Positions 10,600 to 23,318 of a stretch of 64,000 nt of DNA are shown here, piece after piece. Below the pieces are notes generated by a model. It saw only the letters and a program-made list of their open reading frames with translations. It was not told the origin of the DNA and made no database searches. The position numbers and the translations under genes are program-made. The stretch covers positions 8,361,929 through 8,425,928 of the forward strand of contig OZ037769.1 in NCBI GenBank assembly GCA_964035545.1, written 5' to 3'. Position 1 is the stretch's first letter; every line of letters starts with the position of its first letter. The stretch comes from Bugula neritina. Its lineage: Eukaryota; Bryozoa; Gymnolaemata; Cheilostomatida; Bugulidae.

Positions 10600-12830
10600 T
10601 CGTCTGCAAAGTATGAGGAAGATCAAAGACTTGAGTCCATACTAATACTTTAGACCAGCACTGCATTAGAGAGAGCAATGTGGCCTGTGATAGATACAAG
10701 CTCAATACGAGGAACCAGCTCACAGAAGTGACTTTAGATACTTTTTATGCAGAATTGAAGTCATTAACTGCCAAATACAAATTTAACTACCAAAGGGGTT
10801 ATGCTGACGCAACAACTCCATTAAATGAGATACTTAGACACAGAATTACCTTGGGTTGCTATGGGATAATGCAAAAAGAAAAACCTAATATCACAAGGTT
10901 ACACCCTGACCTTTGAGGACATATTTTAAATCGGCAGAAGCAGTGAGGCCACTTCTACAGTGATGAAGTCAGTAGAGAAGGTTATAGAAAAAATGTTGAT
11001 GCAGTACATTATCGAAACTGCCAGCTAATCAGAGAAAAACTGTGTTTAGTAAATAAACTTAATATCTGGTAAAAAGTGAGCTATAGTGTCTCTTCACAGT
11101 CTCATTTATAAACGTAGTGACTGTCAGCACAAATGAATTAAAAAATTTCACTGGGAGGAAAGAGTATCTCAAAAGACACTATAAGTCAATAAAGCAAATT
11201 TGAGAAAAATGAAAGTCTGCTACATGCTAGTACCACTAGTAAAACATAACTGGGAAAATGTGCATTTGAAAGACGACTGTGCATGCAGCTAAAAGGCAGT
11301 GTGGCACAAATATCATAAAAAAGACCACTATATAGTAAAGGCGGTGGGTCTAAAGTTGTCAGTGAAATAAAAAATCAATAGGATGACCTCCAGCTTACTG
11401 GCAAACTAAAAATAGGTCTATTTGACTCCTGAACAGCAAAAATCTTTGCAAATGGTCATGAAACGTCGCTATTCAAGGTAGAAAATGTTGCAGGTAGCGC
11501 TGTGATGAGCTGTGATAAAGCATGGCTAAAGCATGTTAACCACAACAAACCTGACAAGAGACAAAGAGAAGAGAGAAATAGAAGTTATCGTCACATTAAA
11601 AGCTGATATGAGGTACAGCAATGAGACATGCTTTAAAGTGGTATATATTTGCAGTGATCCAACATTAAAAATATCACTGTTTAGCAGCAAAGCATGTACA
11701 GAGCTTATAACTTGTAAAATTTCAGAAAATAAGGCGGTAGAAGTCATTTACTCGATCGATGAAGTTTTTGCATGTTGTATTTAAAAGTGAGCTTCCAAAG
11801 ATTGGTTTGGTCAATTAAAAGGTTATACTTACAAAACATCCTTCTGGCTAAGTGCTCAAACCACATAGGAAAAATAAGGCATTTTTAATTATTAGTCTTT
11901 ATATAGTTTGAAAGGGAATTGTTATGTAATAAACAAATGCATACATAATTATTATATTTAGCTATTTGTTTAGTTTTAGTTAAATACAGCTATATAAAAT
12001 CATAACATAAAGATACTTTAAGAATGACATACATTGAGTTTAGTAGTTAAAGAATAATATTCTTTATTATGAGTCACAATACACATTTGACATGGCAAAG
12101 ATATCTTTATCAAAAAGGCAGTGGGATTTGAAACAAAGCTCCCAGCTAAAACTTATTTTTTATAAACGTCTTCATTGAATTAAGTCGCAACAAAAAAAAA
12201 GTTTAATGAAAAATTAGCCAACTATATTAGAGAAGAAAAGATATTAAATGTAGCAGAAAGCTATAGGGTAAATTGCTATAAAAGGAGCGGTAGATTGAAA
12301 AAAAATATTACAGCTGACCTGGTGAAAATTATACACACACAGCAAGCCAGTTGTGACACTGAGTCAGAATATGGTGCTGATGAAACACTTGCCTTTAATT
12401 AGTTGTTTTAAAAACAGACTTAAGAGCATAGCAAATGTTTGACACTTTTTGTTTATATAGAAAAAGCATTTCAAAACATTGGAAGAAGTTGTGAATAAAA
12501 CTGAAAAAAGTGAATATGTTTAGGAACAGTTAAAATTAGACTGGGTTTTTTTTTTGGGTATTGATATATTTTACTCTTCAACAAGTAATTAAACATCCTA
12601 CATATATACCTTTATATATTATCCTTATGCTTAAAGTTTACACATATGGCCACATACACCAACTTTGGCAGCTGTCACCTTCTATTATCCACACACTCTG
12701 CTGCTGACAGTTAAATCATCAGAAGACAATTCAAAAGTAAACAGGTGAATGCGACTGCAGTATTTTATCTGATTTACTTAATTGATAATAAAATATTTAT
12801 TAGAATGAAAAACAGTGTGATGGTTTGTAT
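10600..12830 (+). mobile_element. decayed Ty3/gypsy-like element (gag and pol start)
   Basis: An open piece at 10680-10916 reads TFYAELKSLTAKY ... NEILRHRITLG ... KPNITRLHPDL, the pattern of gypsy Gag proteins (NEILRDR-type motif). After a frameshift, bases 10917-11000 look like the continuing Gag helix. Bases 11480-11830 resemble the protease-to-polymerase linker seen again near 39.1-39.5 kb. Many stops are present. Related pieces lie at 16.1-17.25 kb and 39.1-40.84 kb. The family call rests on short motifs. Confidence 0.45.
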
Positions 12831-12849
12831 AATATAAAACAGAAGAGAG

Positions 12850-12954
12850 AGTAAACAAGTATACAGCGATTATAGTAAAGCAATTAGTTAGCATATTGTC
12901 ACGTGATTGTCATGAATGTGATTAGCGATAGGATCGCATGATTGTTTCTCAACA
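12850..12954 (-). repeat. start of copia 3' LTR
   Basis: On the minus strand the pol stop (12962-12964) is followed by a short purine run (GAGGGCG) and then TGTTGAGAAACAATC, a typical Ty1/copia LTR beginning. The other end of the LTR could not be placed because the 5' half of the element is missing. Confidence 0.5.
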
Positions 12955-12961
12955 CGCCCTC

Positions 12962-15728
12962 TCAAGCATGTGATTCGATAGCTAGTAACTCCAGTGCAAT
13001 TCTGTGATTGGTTTTAGGCAAGCTTTTAGTCATGACATCGGCAGGGTTCTCTGCTCCTCTGATGTGTTGGTACGCTATGATGGTTTGCTCTCTGACAAAG
13101 TGGAATCTTATGTCAATGTGTTTGCTCCTCTGATGTGAGTATGGTTGTCCCTTGGTGAGGGCAATGGCTCCAAGGTTGTCAGTGAAAAGTGTGTTAGGGT
13201 TAGGCTGTTTCATCTTGAATGTTTTGCACAAAGTCTGTAGGGATAGCATCTCCTTTGTAGCTTCGGCTAATGCTATGTATTTGGCCTCGCATGATGATAA
13301 GGCCACTGTGGGTTGTCGTCGGCTGTTTCAACTTATAGGGGCTCCACCCAGTGTGAACACATATCCTGTTGTTGATCTTCGTGTAGAGGTTTCTCCGCCC
13401 CAATCTGCATCCACATAGCCCACTAGTTCTTGTTGATTGGGAGTGAATCTCAGATTGAATCCTTTTGTACCTTTGGGGTATCGTAGCAGCCATTTCAAGG
13501 CAGCAATATGTGCAGGTCCAGGTCTTTCTAGGTGTTGGGAAAGCTTCCCAATGATCCATGCTAGGTCTGAACGTGTGGCGGTCATTAGGTATATGAGAGA
13601 ACCTATAACTTGTCTGTAGGGGTAGTCCTTCGAACGCTCATATTCGTCGTCTGTTGCTTTTTCTAGTTGTAAGTCCTTTTCAGCAGGAGTATATACAGGG
13701 TTTCAATCTGCCATATTGTAGGTGTTCAGCAGCGTGTCTATGTAGCGCTCCTGTGACATAGTGTACTGGTCCTCATGTCTCCTGAAGTCTATCCCCAAGA
13801 ACCAGCTTAATTCTCCTCTATCATCCATGTTGAATTTTAGTTGCATCATAAATTTGGTTTGTGTGATTCTGTTGTCGTCTCGGCAGCAGAGAAGGATGTC
13901 ATCAACCCAGAAAAGAATGATGATGTTGGCTGATTTATCTGAAGGGTCCTCTTTTGAGTATAAGCAAGGGTCTCCAGCACCAGGTGTGAAGCCTTGCTCC
14001 TTGAGGAAAGGGGTCAGTGTTTGGTGCCAATTGCGTCCGCTTTGTTTGAGGCCATAAATGGATTTGTTGAGACGACAAGAAAGCTTGTTTGTTGGTTTCT
14101 TCGTACCCTTCAGGCTGTTGTAGATAAATTTCCTTATCGATTGGTGCGTTTAGGTAGGCTCCTTTAACACCTAGTTGATGTATTTTCATGTTTTCATTTG
14201 CTGCTTTCTGTAACAGCAATCTGATCGATGTGAATTTGGTGGTTGAACTGTAAGTTTCTTCATAGTCAACTCCTTGTATTTGTGAAAATCCTTTTGCTAC
14301 ATATCTAGCTTTATGTTGAGTTTCACCTAGCGTTTTTCCCTGTTTCAAGGTATAAACCCATCTGCCCTTGGTCTCCGTCCTGTCTTCAGGTAGCGGCTGG
14401 ATAGACCAGTTGTTTGAATCACGTAGGGTGTTTATTTCCTTGTCCATGGCTTTCTTCCAGGCTTTTTTATCTTTTGAATTTACAGCTTCTTGGTAGGACT
14501 GTGGTATGTTTGCCATCAGTGAGCAAGCATAGTCAGTGTCTTCTATGTCATAGTCCTGTAGGTATGTAGGACGCTTTTGTTTCCGTTCCGATTTACGTGG
14601 TCCAGGTTGGTTGGTGGCCTTTGCCGGATCTGGTGCAGGTTCTTGTAGTATGGTATTCTGAGTACCATTTCTGCTGTTTAGTGCGGGTCCTTTTGGCATG
14701 ACGTTCATTGCAACATTTCCGCATGTTTGTGCAGGTTCTTGTGGCATGGTATTCTGGGTACCATTTCTGCTGTTTTGTGCGGGTCCTTGTGGCATGACGT
14801 TCAGTGCGTCATTTCCGCATATTTGTGCAGGTTCTTGTGGCATGGTATTCTGAGTACTATTTCTGCTGTTTTGTGCGGGTCCTTGTGGCATGACGTTCAT
14901 TGCGTCATTTCCGCATATTTGTGCAGGTTCCTGTGGCATGGTACTCTGAGTACCATTTCTGCTGTTTTGTGTGGGTCCTTGTGGCATGACGTTCATTGCG
15001 TCATTTTCGCATATTTGTGCAGGTTCCTGTGGCATGGTACTCTGAGTACCATTTCTGCTGTTTTGTGCGGGTCCGTGTGGCATGACGTTCATTGCGTCAT
15101 TTCCGCATATTTGTGGTATGACATTTCTGGATGTAACAATTTTCTGATTAGGGGTAAGTATAAAGTAGCCTTGGGCCTTTGTGTTGACATCAAGATATAT
15201 GCCGCTTTGTCCGCGGTCACTGAGTTTAAACTTATTTCCCTCTAAGTAGAATGTGCATTGAGATCCAAAATTGTGAATTTTCCTCATGTCGGGTGGCGTG
15301 CCTGTGAATAACTCATAGGCTGTCTTTCTCGTCCGTCTCTGGTAGCTTCGGTTTCTTAGGTACTCGGCATGGTCAGCGGCAAAACTCCAGAAAGTCTTGG
15401 GGAGATTTGAATCTTTGAGTAGGCATCGTGCTGTGTCCATGATGGTGCGCCAAGTCCTCTCTGATTTACCATTCTGGTAGGATGAGTAGGGGGCTGTAGT
15501 GGTGTGTTTGATTTCCATCCCACGTAGCACAGCTTCAAATGGCTGTCCAAGGTACTCCATGCCGTTGTCAGTATGGATCTCCTTCACATTTCCTATAGGT
15601 GCCACATCTGCAATGAATTGCTTAAGTGCAGTGGTGGCATCACTTTTGTGGCGAATATTGTAGGTGAACAACATACTGGAAAATTCATCTATGAAGTTTA
15701 TTATGTAGTTTTGTGGGAAAGAAAACAC
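12962..15728 (-). pseudogene. Ty1/copia pol, truncated and frameshifted
   Basis: Minus-strand order: integrase core (FIDEFSSMLFTYNI; HTDNGMEYL; SSYQNGKSERTWRT), a 32-residue repeat array, reverse transcriptase (ARYVAKGFSQIQGVDYEETY; VKGAYLNAPIDKEIYL; FWVDDILL), then RNase H (YVDADWGG; SSCEAKYIALAEA; KHIDIRFHFVRE) to a stop at 12962. The integrase-before-RT order defines copia. Gag, protease and the integrase zinc finger are absent beyond 15728. Frameshifts occur near 14100, 13700 (with an in-frame TGA) and 13310-13330. RT motif A reads HQLGVKGAYL, with Gly where the catalytic Asp should be. It cannot make active enzyme. Confidence 0.92.
14633..15112 (-). repeat. five-copy 96 bp coding tandem repeat in copia pol
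   Basis: Units begin about every 96 bases (14633, 14729, 14825, 14921, 15017) and encode a 32-residue repeat containing NVMPQGPAQNSRN and MPQEPAQICGN, between integrase and reverse transcriptase. Because the unit is a multiple of three the frame is kept. Confidence 0.9.
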
Positions 15729-17300
15729 TAAAAACTATTCCAAGCTTTGCAGCATTTAACCTAAGTATTGAACTATGGACAGACTACGAATCCAGGTTTA
15801 TGATGTTAATTGAGGCTAGTTCCTAATCACGGATGACAAAATATTGCAAATAGTTTTGAGGAGTCAGTTGGCAGTTATCTTTAAGCATTTCACTGATTGC
15901 GCAGCAGAATGCAGAGATCATAAAAACAATTAGCCGGCTCTCAATAGACAACATTCAAAAATACATAATGACCCTGTATCAACCATAGTCTTTTTTGTTT
16001 GCACCACAATAGGTATATTATATAAATTTGCATATTATTTTAGTATGACAATATTCTTGGATAAACATATTATTTATGTAACATATTATAGCAAGCATAC
16101 TTAAAGGGTAAATGGTGTGAACGACAAAGACTACCTCGTCAACAAACAATGGAAAACTGCTCCTTCAGTAACGTGTCATACTTCAAACACCTGGCGAGTT
16201 ACCAAGAATTGATCCACTTTTGCTACTAATACTGAATAATAACAGAGAAAAAGGCTTTGCTTTTTAAAGTCAAGTTGGATCTTTTTTTATGTATTTTCTA
16301 GACTGGACTAAAAGAGCCCTGAGTATTAGCACTAATTTTTGTTGTGTATTGATAGACCAGTATACAACAAAAATGATAAATTTCACATAAAAGCAGCTTT
16401 GTAAAAGAGTAACCAACTATGGGAGAAAAAGGGATATTAGCTAAAGTAGCAAGTTAAAGGGTTTTGTTAAAAAAAGCAGTTATAAAATGAAAATGATAAA
16501 AGATTGATCTGGTGAAAATGATACACACGCAGCAAGGCAGTTATAACACTGAGTCAGAAGGGTACTACTCAATCTGATTTTAAAACTATTATCATTTATT
16601 CTGAGTATTTTGTTGGATCTGATGAATAGCATGTCTTTCATTAGTTGACTGGCTTTACATGTCTTTAAAAAACAAACTTATATAGAAAAATTATTTAAAA
16701 AAATTGGAAGAAATTGTGAATAACATTGAAAAAATGAAAATGCTTTGGAACAGGACTTCAGCAGCTAAACCTAAAATATCATTTTTCTGTTTTCAGAAAA
16801 AAGACTGAAAAATAATTACGTGAATTGAAAAGCTTATGTATTTTCAGTCCCTGACCTAGTCAGCTCAACGTATCAAACACCAGAAAGTAAAAACTATTGG
16901 GTTTAAAAAAATTAGGGCAAAAACTAATATCCACCCTGTCCTAGTATATCATCAGTTTAGGCTTCTTCAGGAAGCAGAGCAACTCTAAAGATGCATTAAG
17001 GTAAAGGAAAAACTAATGTGTAAATATCTTTGTGGGAAATGTGTATTGACATATTTTACTTGCAGATAGAGTAATCAAACAGTTCTATACATACCTCAAT
17101 ATATTATTATCACAATGCTAGAAATTTACAACTCTGGCAGCTGTCAAATTTTACTATCTACACACTCCCTGTTGATAGTTAGAGGTAGACAGGTGAATGT
17201 AGCCGCCGTATCTTATCTTACATTAAGTAACTGCAAAATTACTTTCTTACAATAAATAAACAAATTTTCTAGTAACAATTCAAATGGTAAATTAATATAA
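15729..17300. repeat. decayed dispersed repeat related to 11.8-12.8 kb
   Basis: Bases about 16400-16565 and 17030-17220 parallel 12210-12375 and 12540-12760 (for example CTGGTGAAAATGATACACAC and AGGTGAATG). The copia copy therefore lies between two members of the same old repeat. No coding region remains. Confidence 0.55.
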
Positions 17301-17761
<461 letters not shown>

Positions 17762-17762
17762 G

Positions 17763-18033
17763 ATTGAGATATTACGCTCTCATTTAATGCTCAGCAATGA
17801 CATTAAATGATTGAGCACTCTCACCATGGTCACAAACTCAAGCTGCTAGCATTTTGCAATGCTCGTGACTCCTAGGTGACCCCTAGAGTCACTTGAGCAC
17901 TCTGGCTTGAGTTTACACACCTTTTAAATATGCTTTAGTAAAACTATGAGTTTTACTATTGCGAAGGTGTGGGCCATGGTACTCTGTTCTGTGCTGATGA
18001 GGGGACAAATCCCGAAACAGCTGCTGTCCACAG
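17763..18033 (+). mobile_element. retrozyme-like unit with hammerhead ribozyme
   Basis: About 271 bp between two (TA)n tracts. It starts ATTGAGATATTACGCTC and ends in a hammerhead; the bases right after the ribozyme are again ATTGAGATAT, which looks like the start of a next unit. A second copy lies in the opposite orientation at 55389-55660 with nearly the same length. There is no coding capacity. This is the layout of small non-autonomous hammerhead retroelements thought to use PLE machinery. Confidence 0.65.
17989..18033 (+). ncRNA. type I hammerhead ribozyme
   Basis: All core elements are present in order: stem I CTGTG (17989-17993), CTGATGA (17994-18000), stem II GGGG/TCCC with loop ACAAA, GAAA (18014-18017), stem III CAG/CTG with loop CTG, the UC cleavage site (18027-18028), and stem I partner CACAG (18029-18033). 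Predicted self-cleavage is after C18028. Activity was not tested. Confidence 0.82.
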
Positions 18034-18036
18034 ATT

Positions 18037-18345
<309 letters not shown>

Positions 18346-18575
18346 AAGTAACTAACCAATCCTACAAACCTTATACAAAACCTGGAAACACTATCCTCTA
18401 TGTTCATAAGCAAAGCGACCATCCACCTGCAGTATTGAAAAAAACACCAGAAAATATATGGTGGATTCCTTTAAATGACTGATTTAGAACTGCAGTTACA
18501 TTGTTTATTGAAATGCTTCCGTGGTTAGTGGTGGAGATATGTTGATAAATTTTTGAATTAATGTCATGACATGAT
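18346..18575. mobile_element. chimeric PLE pieces
   Basis: Bases 18348-18460 (plus) match the coding part of the PLE at 37249-37355 (ACCAATCCTACAAACCTTAT and onward). Bases 18465-18570 match the reverse strand of a different PLE (43857-43960; GTGGATTCCTTTAAATGA). Two PLE families are thus joined back to back. Confidence 0.7.
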
Positions 18576-18909
18576 TCTCTCAAAACAACACAAATTTATT
18601 CATTGCAAACATAAGCAAAAAATTAAACAACTTTGAAACAACATTCAAGACCCTAAAGCTCAAGAATTAAACACTGTGAAGAGCCTACACAGTTTCTTTT
18701 CAGCTCAACTTACAAATCAACAACAAGGTATTGCCAGAGAATTAAATGTAAACACTCTTACAAGAACTAAAAAAGTTCATATAACATCACAACTTGAACC
18801 TTTCTACCAACAAACTTCCTCAAATCAACATCAAGTATCTAAAGATAAACTTAAAGTAATTAAAGGTAAACTCTTAGATATACGTATGATCCAACTTTAT
18901 AAAGATTAA
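18576..18909 (+). other. short open frame, unrecognised, in PLE debris
   Basis: A 77-codon frame (18676-18909) beginning MKSLHSFFSAQLTNQQQG, rich in Lys, Gln and Thr. Its place next to PLE pieces and its base composition (A-rich coding strand, as in the PLE ORFs) suggest a piece of a PLE N-terminal region, but no motif proves it. Confidence 0.3.
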
Positions 18910-19258
18910 AACACCAAAATACTTTGATGACTCTCTAAAAAATTGAAAAATAAAAAAGTTATCACATTATTTAAACAAAACAATCGAAAAGGTATACTTT
19001 TGTCATAAATAAAAAGGATTACATTAACAAATGTTAAGAAATACTGAAGACACCAAAATTTTCAACATGTTTCATCCTTTAATTTCAAAAATTAGTTGAA
19101 TACAACAAAGTTTTATTTCCTGTTATTGCAGTGTTATCTCAAACCAATACTTTGCTTCAGTAAATATGAAACACTATTAAGCCTTTTTTCTCAGCATGTT
19201 GATGTTCACATAACTTTACGATTACCATAATATCATAAACTGAATAAAGTACAACTAT
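18910..19258. other. 3' flank of gene A
   Basis: On the minus strand TTACTGAAGC ... ACTGCAATAACAGGAAATAA parallels the 3' flank of gene B (60371-60450). A minus-strand AATAAA lies at 19112-19117, the likely polyadenylation signal about 145 bases after the stop. Confidence 0.55.
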
Positions 19259-19446
19259 TTAAGCATCACATTTGACAGGTATAGATGAGCAAGTCTTTAC
19301 AAGATCTACTCTTAGTTCTTCAACAAAGATGTGGAATGAAGATTGCCAGCCGGTGTAGGCATCAGTGTCACCATACCCAGAGCATTGACCAACAGCATAG
19401 GTGATGTTGTGACTTCCCAAAGATATCCCGTGACATATTCCACTCA
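19259..19446 (-). CDS. Gene A exon 14 (last coding exon)
   Basis: Acceptor TTTCAG before TGAGTGGAATATG; encodes VSGICHGISLG ... VGQCSGYGDT ... SSFHIFVEEL, the second half of CTHRC1-like domain 3, and ends SSIPVKCDA then TAA. 188 bases. Confidence 0.88.
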
Positions 19447-19681
19447 CTGAAATATTTAACAAAAATCTGTATGAAGCTTGTTTCAGTTCTTCTTATAATT
19501 ATTTGCAAATACCTATTACCAATAATAAAAAATTACATGATATGGTTGTATAGATAGTTGACATGTGAGCCTAAAAAAATAAAGAGCTCAGAAACGAAAA
19601 AGTTGAAGCCTGTTCGGAATGAGCATACAGTTCATGTTGTGTATAAGCAACGTATAATTTGTGCCGTCTAAAACCATTTAC

Positions 19682-19779
19682 CTTGCATTGGATGGTGCAT
19701 ATCTGTGTGGTAGTTGAAGTAGTGTACCCCTTCTATTCTCCCTGGTGAAGAACATTCAGCTTTGTCAATTTTAAAATAC
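19682..19779 (-). CDS. Gene A exon 13
   Basis: 98 bases, acceptor TTACAG, donor GTAAAT. Encodes YFKIDKAECSSPGRIEGVHY, the middle of domain 3. Same length as gene B exon 13. Confidence 0.88.
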
Positions 19780-19871
19780 CTGTAATCAATACATATATTG
19801 AGTTAACATGTACAGCTATTTTACAATAACTGAAATCTTTTATCATTGAACTATTATTTTCATAAGCTTAC

Positions 19872-20076
19872 CATCTCCCACATAATGAGTACCCATTACC
19901 AGGTACAATCCGATGATCTCCACTAGCAGTTAGTCTGAGTCCAGTCTTTGCATATTCCTTCACATAAGTTATGGTGTACAGATCTGCCACATCTTCATCT
20001 TTATTACTTGCCCAGTAGTGAAATCTCTCTAGATTTCCACTGTGACTTCTGTACATCTGATGATTATGAGATATTA
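19872..20076 (-). CDS. Gene A exon 12
   Basis: 205 bases, acceptor TTTTAG, donor GTAAGC. Encodes HNHQMYRSHSGNLERFHYW ... GYSLCGRW, the first half of domain 3. Confidence 0.9.
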
Positions 20077-20784
20077 CTAAAATATGCAATTCTTTTGAGT
20101 AAACATCAAAAAAGCCTGTGATAATAATTTCATTTAGTACAGTTTGAATTTGGATTATAGATTTGAGACAGCAATTAATGTCATATATGCTGAGTGTTTT
20201 CTGCAGTATAAATTTACTTCAAATATACAAGTTTTTCATTGTGGCAACAAGAAAGCTTGCCTTGTTAATTTCGAGTTAAATAAAGTTTTTGGAAACTTTC
20301 ACGTTCTTAGCAGCTTAAAATTTTATACTTACAGAGCAAATTTTAAAACATTTGTTTTGTTGGCTATATGCATGCATATTTACAGAAAATAATTTTGATT
20401 CAAAAATGCTTCTCAATTATAGCGAGAAGTTACATTTATTTAAAGTCAAAGCCTATAAACTTAGTTATATAGTGCATTTAATAAAAGAAATATGCTGTTA
20501 ATAAAAACTCATGTTGTTGATTAAGAAAAGCAAATATTTCTACAGAGATATATTAGAAAGTTGTATTCAAACATGTTTGGTATGACAACTATATTATGTG
20601 ACTTATAACAAAAATTGATTTCCACTGCATTGACTTCGTGCATGGTCTCTTCTCACTTTTTAATATGTATACTTAGAGCCTTGAATGCACTATATATAAC
20701 ACCAATTGGAGCTCATTAAATTCAGAGCACTTGCATGAACAATTTTACTTTGTTATCCGTATTATATAGGAACTAAAATCTTAA

Positions 20785-21554
20785 AGGATTGCTCTATCTT
20801 GTCTAATAAATGGCCATTTAGGTCAAACACACATAATATTGTGTTTTTCTAAGCATGCATTGACAAAAAGCATTTGACCAAAGGTAGAAAAAGTTAGTTG
20901 AAGTTGAGGGTGTAGATTGGTAACAGCCAAAACGCTGATTTTGAAATGAGCTGGGAAATGTGACGTAACAGCGCCAGCATTCCTGCTGGTCACGTGACTA
21001 TACAAATGAATAACTATATAGAAATATGACTGTGAAATGTGATCTTTCAGCTCGTAATTTGTATATTTATAGAAGTGCAAATGTGAATTATCTCAATCTA
21101 TAGTTTTTTGACATGTTAAATAACATGTATGTGATAACATTAGGCCATATTTTGCTTGTAAACATAGAAAAAAGCATTGCAAAAACATGCATTCTGTAGG
21201 ATGAATGCCTGCGATCGATCTAAACTAGGTCAGATTGTGCAATATTACGGGCGCACCAAAGCTGACCTATATAGCGCACTGTAACTGCTTGAGCGTTATT
21301 GGTTGATGTTGCGCTCTGCAACCTTGAATACTAGCGTTATAGTTAGCACGTGCAGCATAGTTACTGGCGTTCACACGTCACATATTAGGCTATTCTTTTT
21401 CATGGCTGAAAATTTTACCTCCCTCAAAATTGGAATTTTGAAAAGCTGTTTTCTAGGCATATATCCCTTTGCAAAGTCACAATTGTTTGCATACACATTA
21501 GATTATAGTTCATAATTATAATGTGATTGTAATAAACTAAGATAGAGCAATCCT
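20785..21554. mobile_element. piggyBac-like MITE in gene A intron 11
   Basis: 770 bp with inverted ends AGGATTGCTCTATCTT, flanked on both sides by TTAA (20781-20784 and 21555-21558), the piggyBac-type target site. The gene B intron has no copy. It ends only about 57 bases from exon 11. No transposase frame. Confidence 0.7.
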
Positions 21555-21611
21555 TTAAAGTTATATTTATATACATATTAACTATATCCTCATTAGGAAC
21601 TTTATTAGCAC

Positions 21612-21782
21612 CTCCATCAACTGCAAGACCTCTCCTCACTTCTTCAATGTGCAGACGTGAAGGAGAGTTAAATCCACCAGTAATAGTTCTTGTGGGTTGA
21701 CTAAAACTATCAATGCATCTCCCAACGTATATTCTAATGGTGTGTGTTCCTTTAGGCATTATGTTGTCACATATTCCTTCCA
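21612..21782 (-). CDS. Gene A exon 11
   Basis: 171 bases, acceptor GCTTCAG, donor GTGCTA. Encodes EGICDNIMPKGTHTIRIYVG ... RLHIEEVRRG, the second half of CTHRC1-like domain 2. Confidence 0.9.
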
Positions 21783-22710
21783 CTGAAGCAAAAAGTTATG
21801 CAAAATGCATATTTATACTTACAGTTATATAAAATGCTGGTAAAAAATAGTTGATGATTAGTGCTTGTCATACAAGTTACCAAAAATGAAATTCTGTCTA
21901 GGCTTTTATAATTGAAATATTTTAAATGACTTGCATATGGGTCTGATTTTGACTCATTAAATGCTTTTTTAAATCAAACAGTTGCAACAAAAAATGACAT
22001 GTTCACAACCATTATACAGAAATTTAGTGAAAAGCATAATCCATAGTCAATTTTTTAAAAAAAAATTTTATGAAACACGGTACATATAATTGCATTAAAA
22101 TTTGTATAAATTTGTGTTGCATATCAAAAACAAATAGTTCCTAATGGCTAACATAGCACCTTTTGTGGCTAGAATGAATTAATCTCCAGTAACAGCTTAA
22201 ATTAGTAATCAACTAACTAGTCGTTCACTCAAACATATAGCTTATGTAGTTGCTATACGAAACATAGCTTGATTACTGAGTATGCATACAATGTCTCCCA
22301 TGGCTGATCCGGTACTGTAAACAAGCACTGATAAAAACTTAGGACGCATTACTATATAAACTACGGATTCAAAGCCACAACAACACCCCTTATACCATTA
22401 AAGAATTTGCCAGGTTTAAAAGCAAAGTTAGATCCATGGTTTAAAATATCAAATTTTCAAAAGTACGCTGCTAGTTTCATAAAACGATAAAACAAGACCT
22501 AGCCCAGACGACCGGTAGCCTACTAACTATAGTTTTATTATATACGTGAACTGACAAAAAAAGATGTTTACCGTATGAAAATTACCGAAGAAGAGCTTAT
22601 ACTGCACAACAACATTGCTAGGGATTACAAAAAAAGATCAAAGGAGACCTCAAGAAATAAACTTAAAAGCTGAACATCGTTGCTTTGAAAAAAAATTATG
22701 TAATATTTAC

Positions 22711-22820
22711 AAGTTCCGCTTTTCCTATGGTGCCTCCAGTATTTATAGTTATTAGGTGAAGTGTGAGGTATTACATAATCAAGTTGGGGAAAGCACTCAC
22801 TGTCTTCTATCTTCACAAAC
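22711..22820 (-). CDS. Gene A exon 10
   Basis: 110 bases, acceptor TTTACAG, donor GTAAAT. Encodes FVKIEDSECFPQLDYVIPHT, the middle of domain 2; equal in length and phase to gene B exon 10. Confidence 0.9.
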
Positions 22821-23318
22821 CTGTAAAAATGTGAGCAGTATCTAAGAATAATATGTTAAAACCACCAACACACATATAGAAATTGAAAAGTGTTGAAATA
22901 CAGCTATAAGTTTTTAAAGTCAAACTGCTAAATTTTTTAAGTGACATTTGAAGCTTAAATAGTGCTTGTTAAATGGCAAACTTTCACCAGCTACTTTTTA
23001 CACTCGCCATGCATGCAACATGTTTTGGTCACAGTCCGTGCGGCAAATCAGCACTGTGTGATTTTACAGTGACTTTTAGAATACTTTCATTACAAAATAT
23101 GAATAGCTTAAAAGTGGTAAATTCTCAAAAACCTCGGGTAATCACCTTGACAATTGAAATTTTTGTTTAATTTAGACATAATATAGAAATAAATATTGTA
23201 CCAAAAAAATGTAATATAGTAGTTTGTTTTTTATGCAAGAAAAAAACAGTTATTTATAAATTTTTAAAAAAGTGTAATAGGCCAAACTATTTATTGTTTA
23301 AAATTTTGTGTGACCTAA

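Noticed and set aside
15080-15125. Regular repeats that might suggest a CRISPR array
   Set aside because: Units are contiguous with no unique spacers and lie inside a retrotransposon frame in an animal genome.
14727-15245. Plus-strand 172-codon frame
   Set aside because: Antisense of the copia tandem repeat; its regularity comes from the 96 bp units.
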